Assembly: GCA_016929335.1 (NCBI GenBank) | Contig: JAFGIY010000070.1 | Span: 1 to 45,713, forward strand | Direction: 5' to 3' | From: Acidobacteriota bacterium | Lineage (GTDB): Bacteria > Acidobacteriota > UBA6911 | Length of the DNA: 45,713 nucleotides | In this document: positions 34,219 to 42,533 of the stretch, piece after piece | Position numbering within the stretch: position 1 is the stretch's first letter | How the letters are laid out: each line of letters starts with the position of its first letter | Notes under the pieces: model-generated | The model's database searches: none | What the model was told of the DNA's origin: nothing | What the model saw: the letters and a program-made list of their open reading frames with translations, nothing else | Translations under genes and position numbers: made by a program

Positions 34219-35991
34219 ATGCACTACAACCGCAAATTTAGATTCCAGATTCTCTGTTTAGCTCTGCTGCTCTCCGGAGCGCTCTCCGGCTTTGCAGGCA
34301 TATCCAGATCAATACAGGAACAATACAAAAGCGAATACGAAAACAAGGCTATGTTTTTAAAGATACCGATTTACTCGGAAAAGCAGATCATTCAAATCAG
34401 CGGCCAGAATTTTCGCGTTGCTCCGGGGATTGGAACGCCCAGATACAAGGTAGGAGATCAGCTTCGCATACTTGCTGTCGATTTTTCAGGAGACGAGATC
34501 AAATTCAGGATGGGCGGAATCGCGGCGCCCGGAACGGTTGAGATCGGTTTTAAGTTTGATGCGGATTTGCAGGAGAATTTTCCGAACAGGGAAGTGTTCG
34601 ATCGGGCTCTTCAATCCACCTTTACGGAAGGATTGAAATATTCGGAGATTGATGATGCCCGGCGCGGCTTCGTCGAGGAACAGTTTGAGCGGTCGGTGCG
34701 GGAAATCTCAGCTTCTGCATCCATCAGCCGTGAGTCGGTGCTTAAGAATATCGCGAGCCAGGTGCCCGCTTACCAGGATGCGCGGCGTGAAATCGAAAAC
34801 CTCAGAAACAGGGTGCAGGATACCTCCGCGCAGCTTTCCAGATCACAATCCGATAACCGGGAACTTGAAGCCCAATTAAAGGCACAGCAAGCGGAGCTTT
34901 CGCGTCTGAAGGGCGCCAACGCCGCTCTTCAGGAAAAAATCGACAGTTCCACCTCTCAGATATCCCGGCTGGGCGATGAGCTCCGCGACGCAAAAGGTAG
35001 CGCACAGGGCTATCAGAAAGAGCTGGCGAGCATACAACGCTCGCTAAACATCAAGGTGGATGCGGGCCGGGATTTGGTCTCGCAGATTTCGGATCTCGGC
35101 CAGGCTATGAAGAAGATGCAGAAAGACGGCGATGCCATGGCTGATCAGATAGTCGCCTTGCGCTCCAACCTCGATTCACAGACGGCGGCGAATGCCCGGC
35201 TTGCAGGAGAAAACCAGGAGCTGAAGGCAAATGGTCAGAAACTGCAGAGCACAATCGCTGCTCTGACGTCCAATAAGGACTCTCTGGCCGCGCAATATCT
35301 CAATCTGCAGCGTGAAAAGGAAAAGCTCGATACTTTCTCCAAAGCCGTCGCGGCTATCGGCACCCGAATCGTTGAAGAAAAAACCGAGGACGGCTTCCAC
35401 AAAGGCAAAGCGAATGTTTATGTAAAAAATGCTCTGCTCGGTTCTCTGAGCTGGAGTGTTCCGAGTTCTCTCAACCATGATGAAAGCAAAAACTGTGAAG
35501 TTGCTTTTTCGGCGGAGTCGATAGATGCCATCCGCATAAGTCAGGAAGAAAGGCTTTTGCTTCGCTCGCTTGGAGAGCGAATAAAGGTGGGGGTTGATCT
35601 GGCTTCCGATTCGTCCACCATAAGCGTCACGCCTGAAGGAGGGGAGCGGTATCGTGAGATCGGCGAGCGGGATCAATCCTCCTGGCGATGGAGCATTCAT
35701 AACCGGGGGACGCAGGATTCTCAGGTACTTATAACGGCCAGGCTGATCAATAAGGATTCCAATGAAATTCCTCTGTTTCATCAGGAGAACAGGGTGGCGG
35801 CATCCAATGCAATTCGACAGGTTCGAAGCTACCTTCAACCCATACCGCTGATCGCGGGCGTCATCCTGGGATTTCTTTTATTCGGTATTGTCGGAATCTT
35901 CCGCCGCCCTTCGAAGACCAGGACGGCGCTGAAAAGGCCTCCATCCGAGCCCACGGAACCTCCTCCCCACATGACGCAGAAGCAGCTGTAG
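34219..35991 (+). CDS. Signal-peptide, coiled-coil, C-terminally anchored membrane protein (unknown)
   Basis: I do not recognise this 590-residue protein. It has a signal peptide (FQILCLALLLSGALSGFAG) and an N-terminal beta-rich part, residues 30-115, with IYSEKQIIQISGQNFRV. A long coiled coil over about residues 175-385 follows, rich in Gln, Leu and Glu heptads. A globular region, about 390-535, ends in one membrane segment near 539-561 (IPLIAGVILGFLLFGIVGIF), then a basic Pro-rich tail. Topology would put the coiled coil outside the inner membrane with a short cytoplasmic tail. Tail Thr/Ser residues near the PP2C gene invite, but do not prove, a phosphorylation link. ATG 34219 has GAGGA upstream. 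Confidence 0.8.
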   Translation: MHYNRKFRFQILCLALLLSGALSGFAGISRSIQEQYKSEYENKAMFLKIPIYSEKQIIQISGQNFRVAPGIGTPRYKVGDQLRILAVDFSGDEIKFRMGGIAAPGTVEIGFKFDADLQENFPNREVFDRALQSTFTEGLKYSEIDDARRGFVEEQFERSVREISASASISRESVLKNIASQVPAYQDARREIENLRNRVQDTSAQLSRSQSDNRELEAQLKAQQAELSRLKGANAALQEKIDSSTSQISRLGDELRDAKGSAQGYQKELASIQRSLNIKVDAGRDLVSQISDLGQAMKKMQKDGDAMADQIVALRSNLDSQTAANARLAGENQELKANGQKLQSTIAALTSNKDSLAAQYLNLQREKEKLDTFSKAVAAIGTRIVEEKTEDGFHKGKANVYVKNALLGSLSWSVPSSLNHDESKNCEVAFSAESIDAIRISQEERLLLRSLGERIKVGVDLASDSSTISVTPEGGERYREIGERDQSSWRWSIHNRGTQDSQVLITARLINKDSNEIPLFHQENRVAASNAIRQVRSYLQPIPLIAGVILGFLLFGIVGIFRRPSKTRTALKRPPSEPTEPPPHMTQKQL

Positions 35992-36074
35992 CTCAGTCCT
36001 TCCTGATGGAAGGAAGCGAAGTCCTGCAAAAAAGCTGATCGTTGCCCATACTTGACACTTTGGGTGTTCTTTGT

Positions 36075-36108
36075 CATGTGGGTCGCGGCTGAAGCCGCGA
36101 CCCACATG
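36075..36108. repeat. Family B palindrome (16-bp arms)
   Basis: CATGTGGGTCGCGGCT with its perfect complement, 34 bases in all. The bases before it (GTTGCCCATACTTGAC at 36042-36057, then a TTGTCAT-ending stretch) match the lead-in of the copy at 25658-25691. Confidence 0.9.
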
Positions 36109-36152
36109 ATTCACCGCATGCCTGCCGAAAGCTCACAATGCAAAAAGGGGAA

Positions 36153-37967
36153 TCAATCGACTTGATTGTCTATCCGGATATAGCGCGAGGAAACCCAGGC
36201 GCGCACGCGCTCGGCGTCTCCGGCGTTAAGAAAAACGAAGTTGTATTTCTTATTGTTGCGCGTCTTGATAGATAAGCTATTGCCCTGCATGGCAAAGGCG
36301 CGCATCCCTTTGTAGGATTCGTAGAAGCTGTGGTCTGTTTCAGTGGTCCTGTATTCCATACCTTCTTCGGTAAAGCTCAAATGCCCGCGGCAGCTGGAAA
36401 ATGTATGCTTATGCTCTACCGAGAATTGCATCTTCAACACTGAATACGCTTGAGCCCTATCCTGCAGATCCTGAATCATTGACTGGAGCCGGGCCGGATT
36501 ATATCCTTCGGCCCCACCCAGGTCTTTAGCCTTCCGGAGATGCTCTTCTGCCCGTTTGAAGCTGTCTCTATGATAGTCGTAGAGAAGTCCGAGGTTCAGG
36601 TGCGCCAGAATGTTGTTCGGATTCAGGGAAAGGCATTTTTCAAAATTCAGAATCGCGGTGTCCAGCTGCTTTTGATCCTGGTAGCTCGCTCCTATATAAA
36701 AATAGGCTTCATCGCTATTGGGCTCAAACTTGAGGTACTCCTTCCATTCGGAAATGGACCTCTGATAATCACCCGTCCGGAAATAGTTGAGGGCGGATTG
36801 CCGCAGCGATTGTGTTGTCTGGCGGGTTTTCTGTTCTTCGTTTGCACTCTGAATCCGCTGCTGCTCCAGCTGAGCCATTTCGGAGATCTTTGCCTCGATA
36901 ACGGCGAGGCGTCCTTTGCTGTAATTGTCCTCGGGAAAATACTTCAGCAGGGACTTGAACTCATTCCTTGCCCCCTGCCAGTCTGAGGCGGCAATTTTCG
37001 CGTCTCCCCGGCCCTGCACCTGCTCCTTGAGTATCGAAACGGTTTCACGCGCATAGCTGTTGCTCTTGTCCAGACGCTGGATGCTCCGGATGGCGTCGAA
37101 CGCATTGTCCTTTTCCGGCGGCAACAGACTCCCTGCTTTTATTGCCGCCTCGGCGCGTTCTATCCAATCGTGTATCTGCTTTTCGCGGTCCTTAATGCTC
37201 GCATCGATCTTGGCTGCGACATCGGCAAGGCGTCCTTCGACCGAAGCATCGTTGGGAAACAGAAGAAGAAGATTCTTGTACTGCTTTTCGGCTTCCAGCC
37301 ATTCCTCGCGAGCGTAGGCATAATCCGCAAGCTGCCTCACCGATTCCGCGAGCTTTGCCTTGACGTCCAGGGCGTAGGCATTTGCCGGATCTATAGTGAG
37401 GATCTTCTGTGCAAAGAACAGCACATTATAATCATCAGGAGGCGGAAGAAGTATGTTTTCACTATAGGCTCTTTCCAGCTTTTTGCGCCAGGCTTCGACT
37501 TCAGCCAATTGCTCGTTGCTCAGCTGCGGCACAATGGGTTCGAGTTTCCAGTGCACATTCTCCGTGGCATAAGGCATGACCGTTACCTGCTGGATATAAT
37601 CCTTATACCCTTCCCTTGTTCCTTTCAGCTGATGCGTCCCGCTGCGCATTTCCGTGAGAGTAATCGGCGTGACTCCCCGGAATTTGCCGTTAACGGAAAT
37701 CATTGCTCCGGGGGGAGTTGTTTTGATAACCAGGCTCCCGTATTTCGGCTTCCAGTACTGATAAAAAAAGGCGCCCATGAAAGCCACGGCGGCAGCCAGA
37801 ATCAGGATAGCCATCCCGATGATCAGGGTTCTGATCCTGATCTGAGCCGGCCTTCGAGTCGGCCGGCGTATGTTTTCTTCCTCGTCGTCGCCAAGCGGAG
37901 AGCCGTCTGTCGGACAATACAGGAACGTCTCCGGGTATGAATTGCCGCACTGTGGACACTCTCTCAT
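36153..37967 (-). CDS. Zinc-ribbon / membrane / PEGA / TPR protein
   Basis: A 604-residue protein with a readable domain chain. Residues 4-22 form a zinc ribbon (C4-x2-C7, C18-P-T-D-G). A membrane segment lies near 45-70 and a PEGA domain near 76-125 (GSLVIKTTPPGAMISVNGKF, then RGVTPITL). Helical repeats and TPR units follow, clearest at 390-480 (YFRTGDYQRSISEWKEYLKF and LNPNNILAHLNLGLLY). The last 90 residues are a PH-like region with FSVEHKHTFSSCRGHLSF and SFYESYKGMRAFAM. The N-terminus would be cytoplasmic and the PEGA/TPR part outside. The function is unknown; such chains occur in Acidobacteriota. ATG 37967, with AAGG upstream, is preferred to a GTG six codons earlier. Confidence 0.8.
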   Translation of the reverse strand: MRECPQCGNSYPETFLYCPTDGSPLGDDEEENIRRPTRRPAQIRIRTLIIGMAILILAAAVAFMGAFFYQYWKPKYGSLVIKTTPPGAMISVNGKFRGVTPITLTEMRSGTHQLKGTREGYKDYIQQVTVMPYATENVHWKLEPIVPQLSNEQLAEVEAWRKKLERAYSENILLPPPDDYNVLFFAQKILTIDPANAYALDVKAKLAESVRQLADYAYAREEWLEAEKQYKNLLLLFPNDASVEGRLADVAAKIDASIKDREKQIHDWIERAEAAIKAGSLLPPEKDNAFDAIRSIQRLDKSNSYARETVSILKEQVQGRGDAKIAASDWQGARNEFKSLLKYFPEDNYSKGRLAVIEAKISEMAQLEQQRIQSANEEQKTRQTTQSLRQSALNYFRTGDYQRSISEWKEYLKFEPNSDEAYFYIGASYQDQKQLDTAILNFEKCLSLNPNNILAHLNLGLLYDYHRDSFKRAEEHLRKAKDLGGAEGYNPARLQSMIQDLQDRAQAYSVLKMQFSVEHKHTFSSCRGHLSFTEEGMEYRTTETDHSFYESYKGMRAFAMQGNSLSIKTRNNKKYNFVFLNAGDAERVRAWVSSRYIRIDNQVD

Positions 37968-38008
37968 CGAATAGCACCTTAGCACATCGTGAGCGGTTCA
38001 ACAATGGT

Positions 38009-38070
38009 ATCAGCTGTCGATATCAGCTGTCGATATCAGCTGTCGGCTGTCAGCTTTCAGCTCTCAGCTT
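38009..38070. repeat. Family E heptad repeat array
   Basis: Three TATCAGCTGTCGA units at 13-base spacing pass into a seven-base rhythm (CTGTCAG, CTTTCAG, CTCTCAG, CTTT). It lies in the 239-base gap upstream of the zinc-ribbon/PEGA gene. Confidence 0.85.
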
Positions 38071-38206
38071 TACAACAAGATGCGGTAATGAGTATTTTCA
38101 ATTCATAAAAAATTTTATAGAAAAAATTCGGGACGGAATACTGCGAAGCAAAACTCGGGGATAGAAATACGCAGGAGAATTTCCGGTTGGTTGGATCTGC
38201 TTTGCG

Positions 38207-39406
38207 TTACTTTAATACAGCGGGGACCTGGCAGTTTTTGCACTGTTTTGAAGGGTCAACTTCTTCTTTGGCGTTGGTTTTTAATCCATCCTTGACTGTG
38301 TCTTCCGCATTTATAATGACGTGGAGGCTGAGAGAATTTACGCCGTCAACGGGCCTGGCAAGCGAGATTGCCAGATTATCGGATTGATTCGCCCGGAGTG
38401 TCGCAGATTTTTCGCCCAATTTGACTTTCAGCACAATCTCCTGACTGGGAGGAACAGCAACCGGAATCGGTTGGACTGCAACCTGACTTGTTTCGGAATA
38501 GACAGACAGGAGTTCGAGATCTGATTTTGTGTTGTTTCGAATCCGAACTTCTTTTTCGCTCTCCTCCCTTTTGAACTTCAGCGTCTTTGGGGCAATGGAA
38601 ACCGGAACATAAACATTCCCTTTTACTTCGATTTCAAACGGAACGGTCGCCCCCCCCCGACGGGCTGTCATAATAATGCGTTCGTTGACCGCTCCATCCA
38701 TCCGCCACGTAGGCACAATGATTTGCAGTTCATGGTTGCCGGGGTTGAGTATCTGCTCGTTCCCGCCCTGAATCCCAAAGCCCGCAGGAGTGCTTATAGT
38801 CATGCCCAGACGCTCCTCGCCTCCCAAAGTGTATTTCACGCTCAAGCGCACAGTCGTGTTTTCCCGAACCGTTCCGAAATCCAGCACGGTATCTTCAATC
38901 ATCATCAATTTTTGGATTTCACTCTTCAATGTTTCGGTATCTTCGCTGTCCGATTTCTCTTTGCTCTGCGTCTCAAATAGCAGAAACGGAGACCTATCGG
39001 GAATGGTTCGATACCAATTCCCATTTTCGAAACGCCATCGTTCCGTTACCGGCCAATCTATTTTTGTGCCGGATGGAGGCATGCTTCGCGTTACAGCTAC
39101 CGTTACCTTTGCTTCTCTTCCGTCGGCGGAGAACTCCAGGGATTTCAGATGAGGATTAGAAAAGGAAGGAGTCTTGCTATCGTAAAATTTATCGCGATCT
39201 TCGGCGGCAATATATTTTGCAGCCTGTGCTTTCTTGTTCTGCAGGAGAGCATTCCAGTAGCCGTCGATCCGGGATACAAGAGTATCAAGAGACATTCCAA
39301 CCACGTAAGGCTTCTGCGAGCTTTTTGCAGCTCCGTCCGATTGCGCAACAGCTGGTGCACCCATCAGAAAAACAATAGCCAGGATGCTCTTTGAAACCCG
39401 ATTCAT
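38207..39406 (-). CDS. Secreted protein with DUF1573-like beta region (unknown)
   Basis: A 399-residue protein with a signal peptide (MNRVSKSILAIVFLMGAPAVAQ). Residues 40-150 are a mixed domain around a short repeated element (YWNALLQNKKAQAAKYI). The rest is beta-rich with VLDFGTVRENTTVRLSVKYT, a pattern recalling the DUF1573/ASH type of immunoglobulin-like sandwich, and ends in a CKNC pair close to the C-terminus that might bind metal or form a disulfide. Bases 38650-38658 are nine consecutive C (nine G in the sense strand), coding RRGGATV; slippage there would knock the frame out. Function unknown. It may be in one transcription unit with the next secreted gene upstream, but a strong terminator lies between. 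Confidence 0.75.
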   Translation of the reverse strand: MNRVSKSILAIVFLMGAPAVAQSDGAAKSSQKPYVVGMSLDTLVSRIDGYWNALLQNKKAQAAKYIAAEDRDKFYDSKTPSFSNPHLKSLEFSADGREAKVTVAVTRSMPPSGTKIDWPVTERWRFENGNWYRTIPDRSPFLLFETQSKEKSDSEDTETLKSEIQKLMMIEDTVLDFGTVRENTTVRLSVKYTLGGEERLGMTISTPAGFGIQGGNEQILNPGNHELQIIVPTWRMDGAVNERIIMTARRGGATVPFEIEVKGNVYVPVSIAPKTLKFKREESEKEVRIRNNTKSDLELLSVYSETSQVAVQPIPVAVPPSQEIVLKVKLGEKSATLRANQSDNLAISLARPVDGVNSLSLHVIINAEDTVKDGLKTNAKEEVDPSKQCKNCQVPAVLK

Positions 39407-39442
39407 CCGCTTCTCCCATCAACTGCGTTGGAAATCATACCA

Positions 39443-39481
39443 CAAAAAAAAGAGGGGGCAGGCTTTTACGCCTGCTCCCTC
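39443..39481 (-). terminator. Intrinsic terminator of the secreted protein gene
   Basis: On the minus strand a 12-bp stem (39470-39481 with 39452-39463, one G-T mismatch) and a 6-nt loop are followed by eight T. It lies 24 bases beyond the stop codon at 39505 and is the clearest terminator in the window. Confidence 0.88.
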
Positions 39482-39504
39482 CTCTAAAGCCAACAAGGAT
39501 CTTG

Positions 39505-41016
39505 CTACTGGTCTAATCCATATTCGACTGTACGGCCTGCACTCGTGTTGCTGCCGGTAACGACAAGCATCAAAGAGCCATGAGTGAAGGCTTCCCAGTC
39601 GCTGATAAAGTATTCACCATGGGCATTGGTGAAGTCGGTGACGATAATCATATATCCGCTGAATCCCGTTACGGTTTCCGGCAGAAGCTCACTGAGCATC
39701 GCAATGAACATCCTTCCGGCAGGAAGCAGTCCGGATGCATCCAAGCCATGTTCTCCCGGATGGGCTGTCGAATCATATGCAGCAATAGCGACACCGTCGT
39801 TGTTGTAGAAATAGATTTTGATCTTTCCCACCTGCTGTATGGCACCCTGGAAACCACCCAGGGCTATCGTGCCAGGATCCAGCGTGGTGTTGGCAATCGC
39901 GATGCCTGTATCAAAAACATCCTCTTCCCAAGGTGCAAATGGAACCATCAGGACCGTGTTCATGACACCCGAAATGGTTGCTAATGTAGCAGCACTCGTT
40001 TCACAGGTATCCAGGATGAATTGAGGAAATAGAGAAGCAGGACTAGTGGCCTTTAATGGAGCCATTGAAGCACTAACGGTTATTGTAGCGGGCGCCTTCG
40101 GAAACGGCGCGTCAACAGTCACAAGTTCGGGCGTAACTGTAAAGGAATCCTGTGCCCCCGGATTCGATGCAGCCGCCATTACGTAGTAGAGATACTGCGG
40201 ATTTACGTTGGTAGTAAGCGTTGCGGGTATCGCTGCAGTTGTACCCGCTGAATCCGACAGTCTAAAATTGCCCGCAGTTATCGGGAAACGGATGGCTAAG
40301 TCGGCAGGAATCGGCGATATCTTCAGGCGAACAAGCGTTTGCTGGTTTGCGGTTGTAACCGGGAATACTCCGGTAGTACCAAATGCGGTATAGAAATTTT
40401 CGCGGATCAGGATGGCGCCTGTACCGGTATAAGTACCATTTGTCGCATCGATAGCTATCGGTGACGCTACGCTCGGAGCCAGTATTGCCGGTGCGACACC
40501 CTTTACTAAATCGATAGCGTCGGTCTCACCGATTGTGAGCCGGTTGCCTGTCGCCGTGGCGACTGCGGATACCGCGCCGGTTGTAGTCCCGCATTTTGCT
40601 GGTGCGCTAACATCCACGCGGACGTTGTAAACATTAATTGTGTTAGGATACGTATAGCCTGCGGGTACGGTAATAACTATACGCCCGTTCGTGCCATCAT
40701 TGTCGGCTACAAATGGGGGCTGCTGGCTTAAGAGGTTGCCATCATCGTCAACTGCCGATACCCGGACTCGTTCGGCGCCACTTGTGTTAGTGCCAGTATT
40801 GGCAATCTGGACGTTATAGCGGAGGGTGATCGTACCGGTAATTGATGCCGGTGTATCAGCAACCGCTGTGAACGCGATAGATCCAGTCAGTTCCGCCAAT
40901 CCGCAGCAGGCGACCCTGTCAAGGGTTTCCATGCTGACCGTATAGGCGGATTGTGCAAAAGCACTGACCGATAGAGCGAGAAACATTACAGCTGCTATCA
41001 AAATGGTCTTTTTCAT
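39505..41016 (-). CDS. Large secreted protein, acidobacterial type, unknown function
   Basis: A 503-residue exported protein with a clean signal peptide (MKKTILIAAVMFLALSVSAFAQ). It is rich in Thr, Ala and Val with few Lys, fitting an extracellular beta-sandwich protein. Cysteines are few: CC at 37-38, C in PAKCGTTTG and C in LDTCETSAA, probably disulfides. The C-terminal 130 residues (VPFAPWEEDVFDTGIAIANT, LLPAGRMFIAMLSELLPE, FSGYMIIVTDFTNAHGEYFI) form a block I associate with secreted Acidobacteriota proteins, with no known function. ATG 41016 is preceded by GGAGCAG. An isolated gene with its own terminator suggests strong independent expression. Confidence 0.8.
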   Translation of the reverse strand: MKKTILIAAVMFLALSVSAFAQSAYTVSMETLDRVACCGLAELTGSIAFTAVADTPASITGTITLRYNVQIANTGTNTSGAERVRVSAVDDDGNLLSQQPPFVADNDGTNGRIVITVPAGYTYPNTINVYNVRVDVSAPAKCGTTTGAVSAVATATGNRLTIGETDAIDLVKGVAPAILAPSVASPIAIDATNGTYTGTGAILIRENFYTAFGTTGVFPVTTANQQTLVRLKISPIPADLAIRFPITAGNFRLSDSAGTTAAIPATLTTNVNPQYLYYVMAAASNPGAQDSFTVTPELVTVDAPFPKAPATITVSASMAPLKATSPASLFPQFILDTCETSAATLATISGVMNTVLMVPFAPWEEDVFDTGIAIANTTLDPGTIALGGFQGAIQQVGKIKIYFYNNDGVAIAAYDSTAHPGEHGLDASGLLPAGRMFIAMLSELLPETVTGFSGYMIIVTDFTNAHGEYFISDWEAFTHGSLMLVVTGSNTSAGRTVEYGLDQ

Positions 41017-41100
41017 CTACAACTGCTCCTTTGCAAAGAGAGGTGAGGCAACGCGCCTCACATGATGTTAACTACATTGAATTTAAACTTGAATTACTGC

Positions 41101-41121
41101 TAACGGCCTGCACGGCCGTTA
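41101..41121. other. Short hairpin in the leader of the secreted-protein gene
   Basis: TAACGGCC and GGCCGTTA pair across five bases, 85 bases ahead of the start codon on the minus strand. No T-run follows, so it is a leader structure or chance rather than a terminator. Confidence 0.5.
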
Positions 41122-41374
41122 CTGATAACACCGGTTGCCACAAACTTCAAGCCAATAACCAGCCTGCCTGGCGTTGGCGTTGGAGTCACTCTATCCGACA
41201 CTCGCCACGACTGTCAAGAAATTTGCGGGCTAAAATCCCGTAAGAACTTGCCGTAAATGGCAACATACGGCCATACAGATGCGCGACCTCCCCGAAAGTG
41301 GCCGAAAATTTTTCATGTTTTTTTTAAAAAAAATCAATAACTGCCACCCCGATTCAAGCAGGAATGAGGTGAAT

Positions 41375-41404
41375 CATGTGGGTCGCGGCTTCAGCCGCGA
41401 CATG
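41375..41404. repeat. Family B palindrome, left copy of an inverted pair
   Basis: Contains GTCGCGGCTTCAGCCGCGAC (41382-41401). The 27 bases 41375-41401 are repeated exactly inverted at 41461-41487, so a larger hairpin with a 59-base loop is also possible. Confidence 0.88.
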
Positions 41405-41460
41405 TTGGCGCAAACAGAAGATCAGGCATAAATATCTTTTACACCTGGGATTCATTGCGC

Positions 41461-41487
41461 GTCGCGGCTGAAGCCGCGACCCACATG
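41461..41487. repeat. Family B palindrome, right copy of an inverted pair
   Basis: GTCGCGGCTGAAGCCGCGAC (41461-41480) plus CCACATG. It is the exact inverse of 41375-41401. A short remnant of the family (CCGCGACTCTCATGAAA) follows at about 41624. Confidence 0.88.
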
Positions 41488-41700
41488 GAAATCTTTGCTT
41501 ATGCAGATTGCATCATCGCCACCACGGTTTTCAACCCTATTGTAGAGTTTTGAGACAGCCTCATCAGCGGCCTCGGGTTCGGCTTTTCATCAAAACAACA
41601 ACCGTTGGACAGCCTCTGAAACCGCGACTCTCATGAAACAGGATGCCCACAGTTTATCAAGTGTGTCCCGCAATCAGCCCACCGCGGAGCGAATTATGAT
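41488..41700. other. Rest of a 911-base gene-free region
   Basis: The gap 41017-41927 holds no supportable gene. Apart from the repeats listed it has the remnant near 41624 and a GATGCCCACAGTTTATCAAG segment near 41642, which recalls the lead-in of family B. The rest looks unstructured. Confidence 0.5.
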
Positions 41701-41703
41701 ATC

Positions 41704-41732
41704 TCGGGGTCGGGGTCGGTATCGGGGTCGGC
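41704..41732. repeat. G-rich hexad repeat (family F)
   Basis: TCGGGG, TCGGGG, TCGGTA, TCGGGG, TCGG in succession. It has enough G-runs to form a two-tetrad G-quadruplex. Located 200 bases upstream of the ECF sigma gene. Confidence 0.75.
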
Positions 41733-41912
41733 TTTTAACCATGTAGCATATCCAACGTTTCTTCAATCATCTCATATTTCCCCATTTCAAGGGCGCACCG
41801 GAGCAGTCCAATCTATCAGGATCGCGCAGCCATAGGCTATGGATAGAGATCGAATTGCAAAGCAACCGGAAATCTTCGCCACTTTTTGGCGGGGTGGTCA
41901 TCTGTAAGAGTG

Positions 41913-41918
41913 TATAAT
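41913..41918 (+). promoter_or_regulatory. Possible -10 box of the sigma operon
   Basis: TATAAT, a full match, only 9 bases before the ATG at 41928. The transcript would start 3-5 bases before the start codon, so the mRNA would be nearly leaderless. The best -35 candidate (TTGGCG, 41886-41891) is 21 bases away, too far. Confidence 0.35.
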
Positions 41919-41927
41919 GCGGTTCCG

Positions 41928-42533
41928 ATGAACCAAGAGCCGGAACTCAGCAGGCTGGTGGAAGATGCCCGAAACGGGAGCCGGGAAGCCTTCCGAACTC
42001 TTTATGAATGTTACAGTTCCCGTATTTTCAACTTTCTTTACCGCCTGCTGGGAACGAAACATGAAGCCGAGGACGCGACACAACAGACGTTCCTGATCTC
42101 GCTTCACCGGATCGGCTCTCTTCGGAATCCGCAATTGTTTGAGTCCTGGATTTACCGGATTGCGCGCAATGAGGTATACCAGAAATACCGGCGCAAGCAG
42201 GTGGATTCGCTGGATGATGACGATTCGAGGGCTTTTGCGGAAATCGCGGAAGACCCCAGGCTGCATGGGCAACCCGAAAAGATTCTTCTGAACGAAGAAT
42301 TGGGTGAAGCGCTTCAATCAGCCCTGAACAGCCTGCCGTTGAAAATGCGCGAGGTATTCATATTGGCGGTGATTGACGATATGAGTTATCAGGATATCAG
42401 CGACATTGTCGGACGATCATTGCTGTCGGTCAAAAAGGATATCTATCGCGCGCGGATGGCAGCGAAGGAGAGGTTAAGCCGCTATTTAGGCCCGGGCAGC
42501 AAAGCCTCCGGGCAAAAGAGCGGAGCATCCTGA
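41928..42533 (+). CDS. ECF RNA polymerase sigma factor
   Basis: A 201-residue group 4 sigma-70 factor. Region 2 is GSREAFRTLYECYSSRIFNFLYRLLG with AEDATQQTFLISLHRI, and ESWIYRIARNEVYQKYRR completes it. Region 4 is SALNSLPLKMREVFILAVIDD with MSYQDISDIVGRSLLSVKKDIYRAR as helix-turn-helix. It directs polymerase to a stress or envelope regulon. Its stop shares the A of TGATG with the next gene, a putative anti-sigma factor, which is the classical pairing. ATG 41928 fits the family; earlier TTG and GTG codons are in frame but add residues outside the fold. Confidence 0.93.
   Translation: MNQEPELSRLVEDARNGSREAFRTLYECYSSRIFNFLYRLLGTKHEAEDATQQTFLISLHRIGSLRNPQLFESWIYRIARNEVYQKYRRKQVDSLDDDDSRAFAEIAEDPRLHGQPEKILLNEELGEALQSALNSLPLKMREVFILAVIDDMSYQDISDIVGRSLLSVKKDIYRARMAAKERLSRYLGPGSKASGQKSGAS

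Noticed and set aside
41101..41121. Terminator at the hairpin TAACGGCC/GGCCGTTA
   Set aside because: No T-run on either side and it lies upstream of a gene, not after one.
41375..41487. Possible CRISPR array from repeated GTCGCGGCT units
   Set aside because: Only two copies, inverted to each other, with no regular spacers or cas genes.
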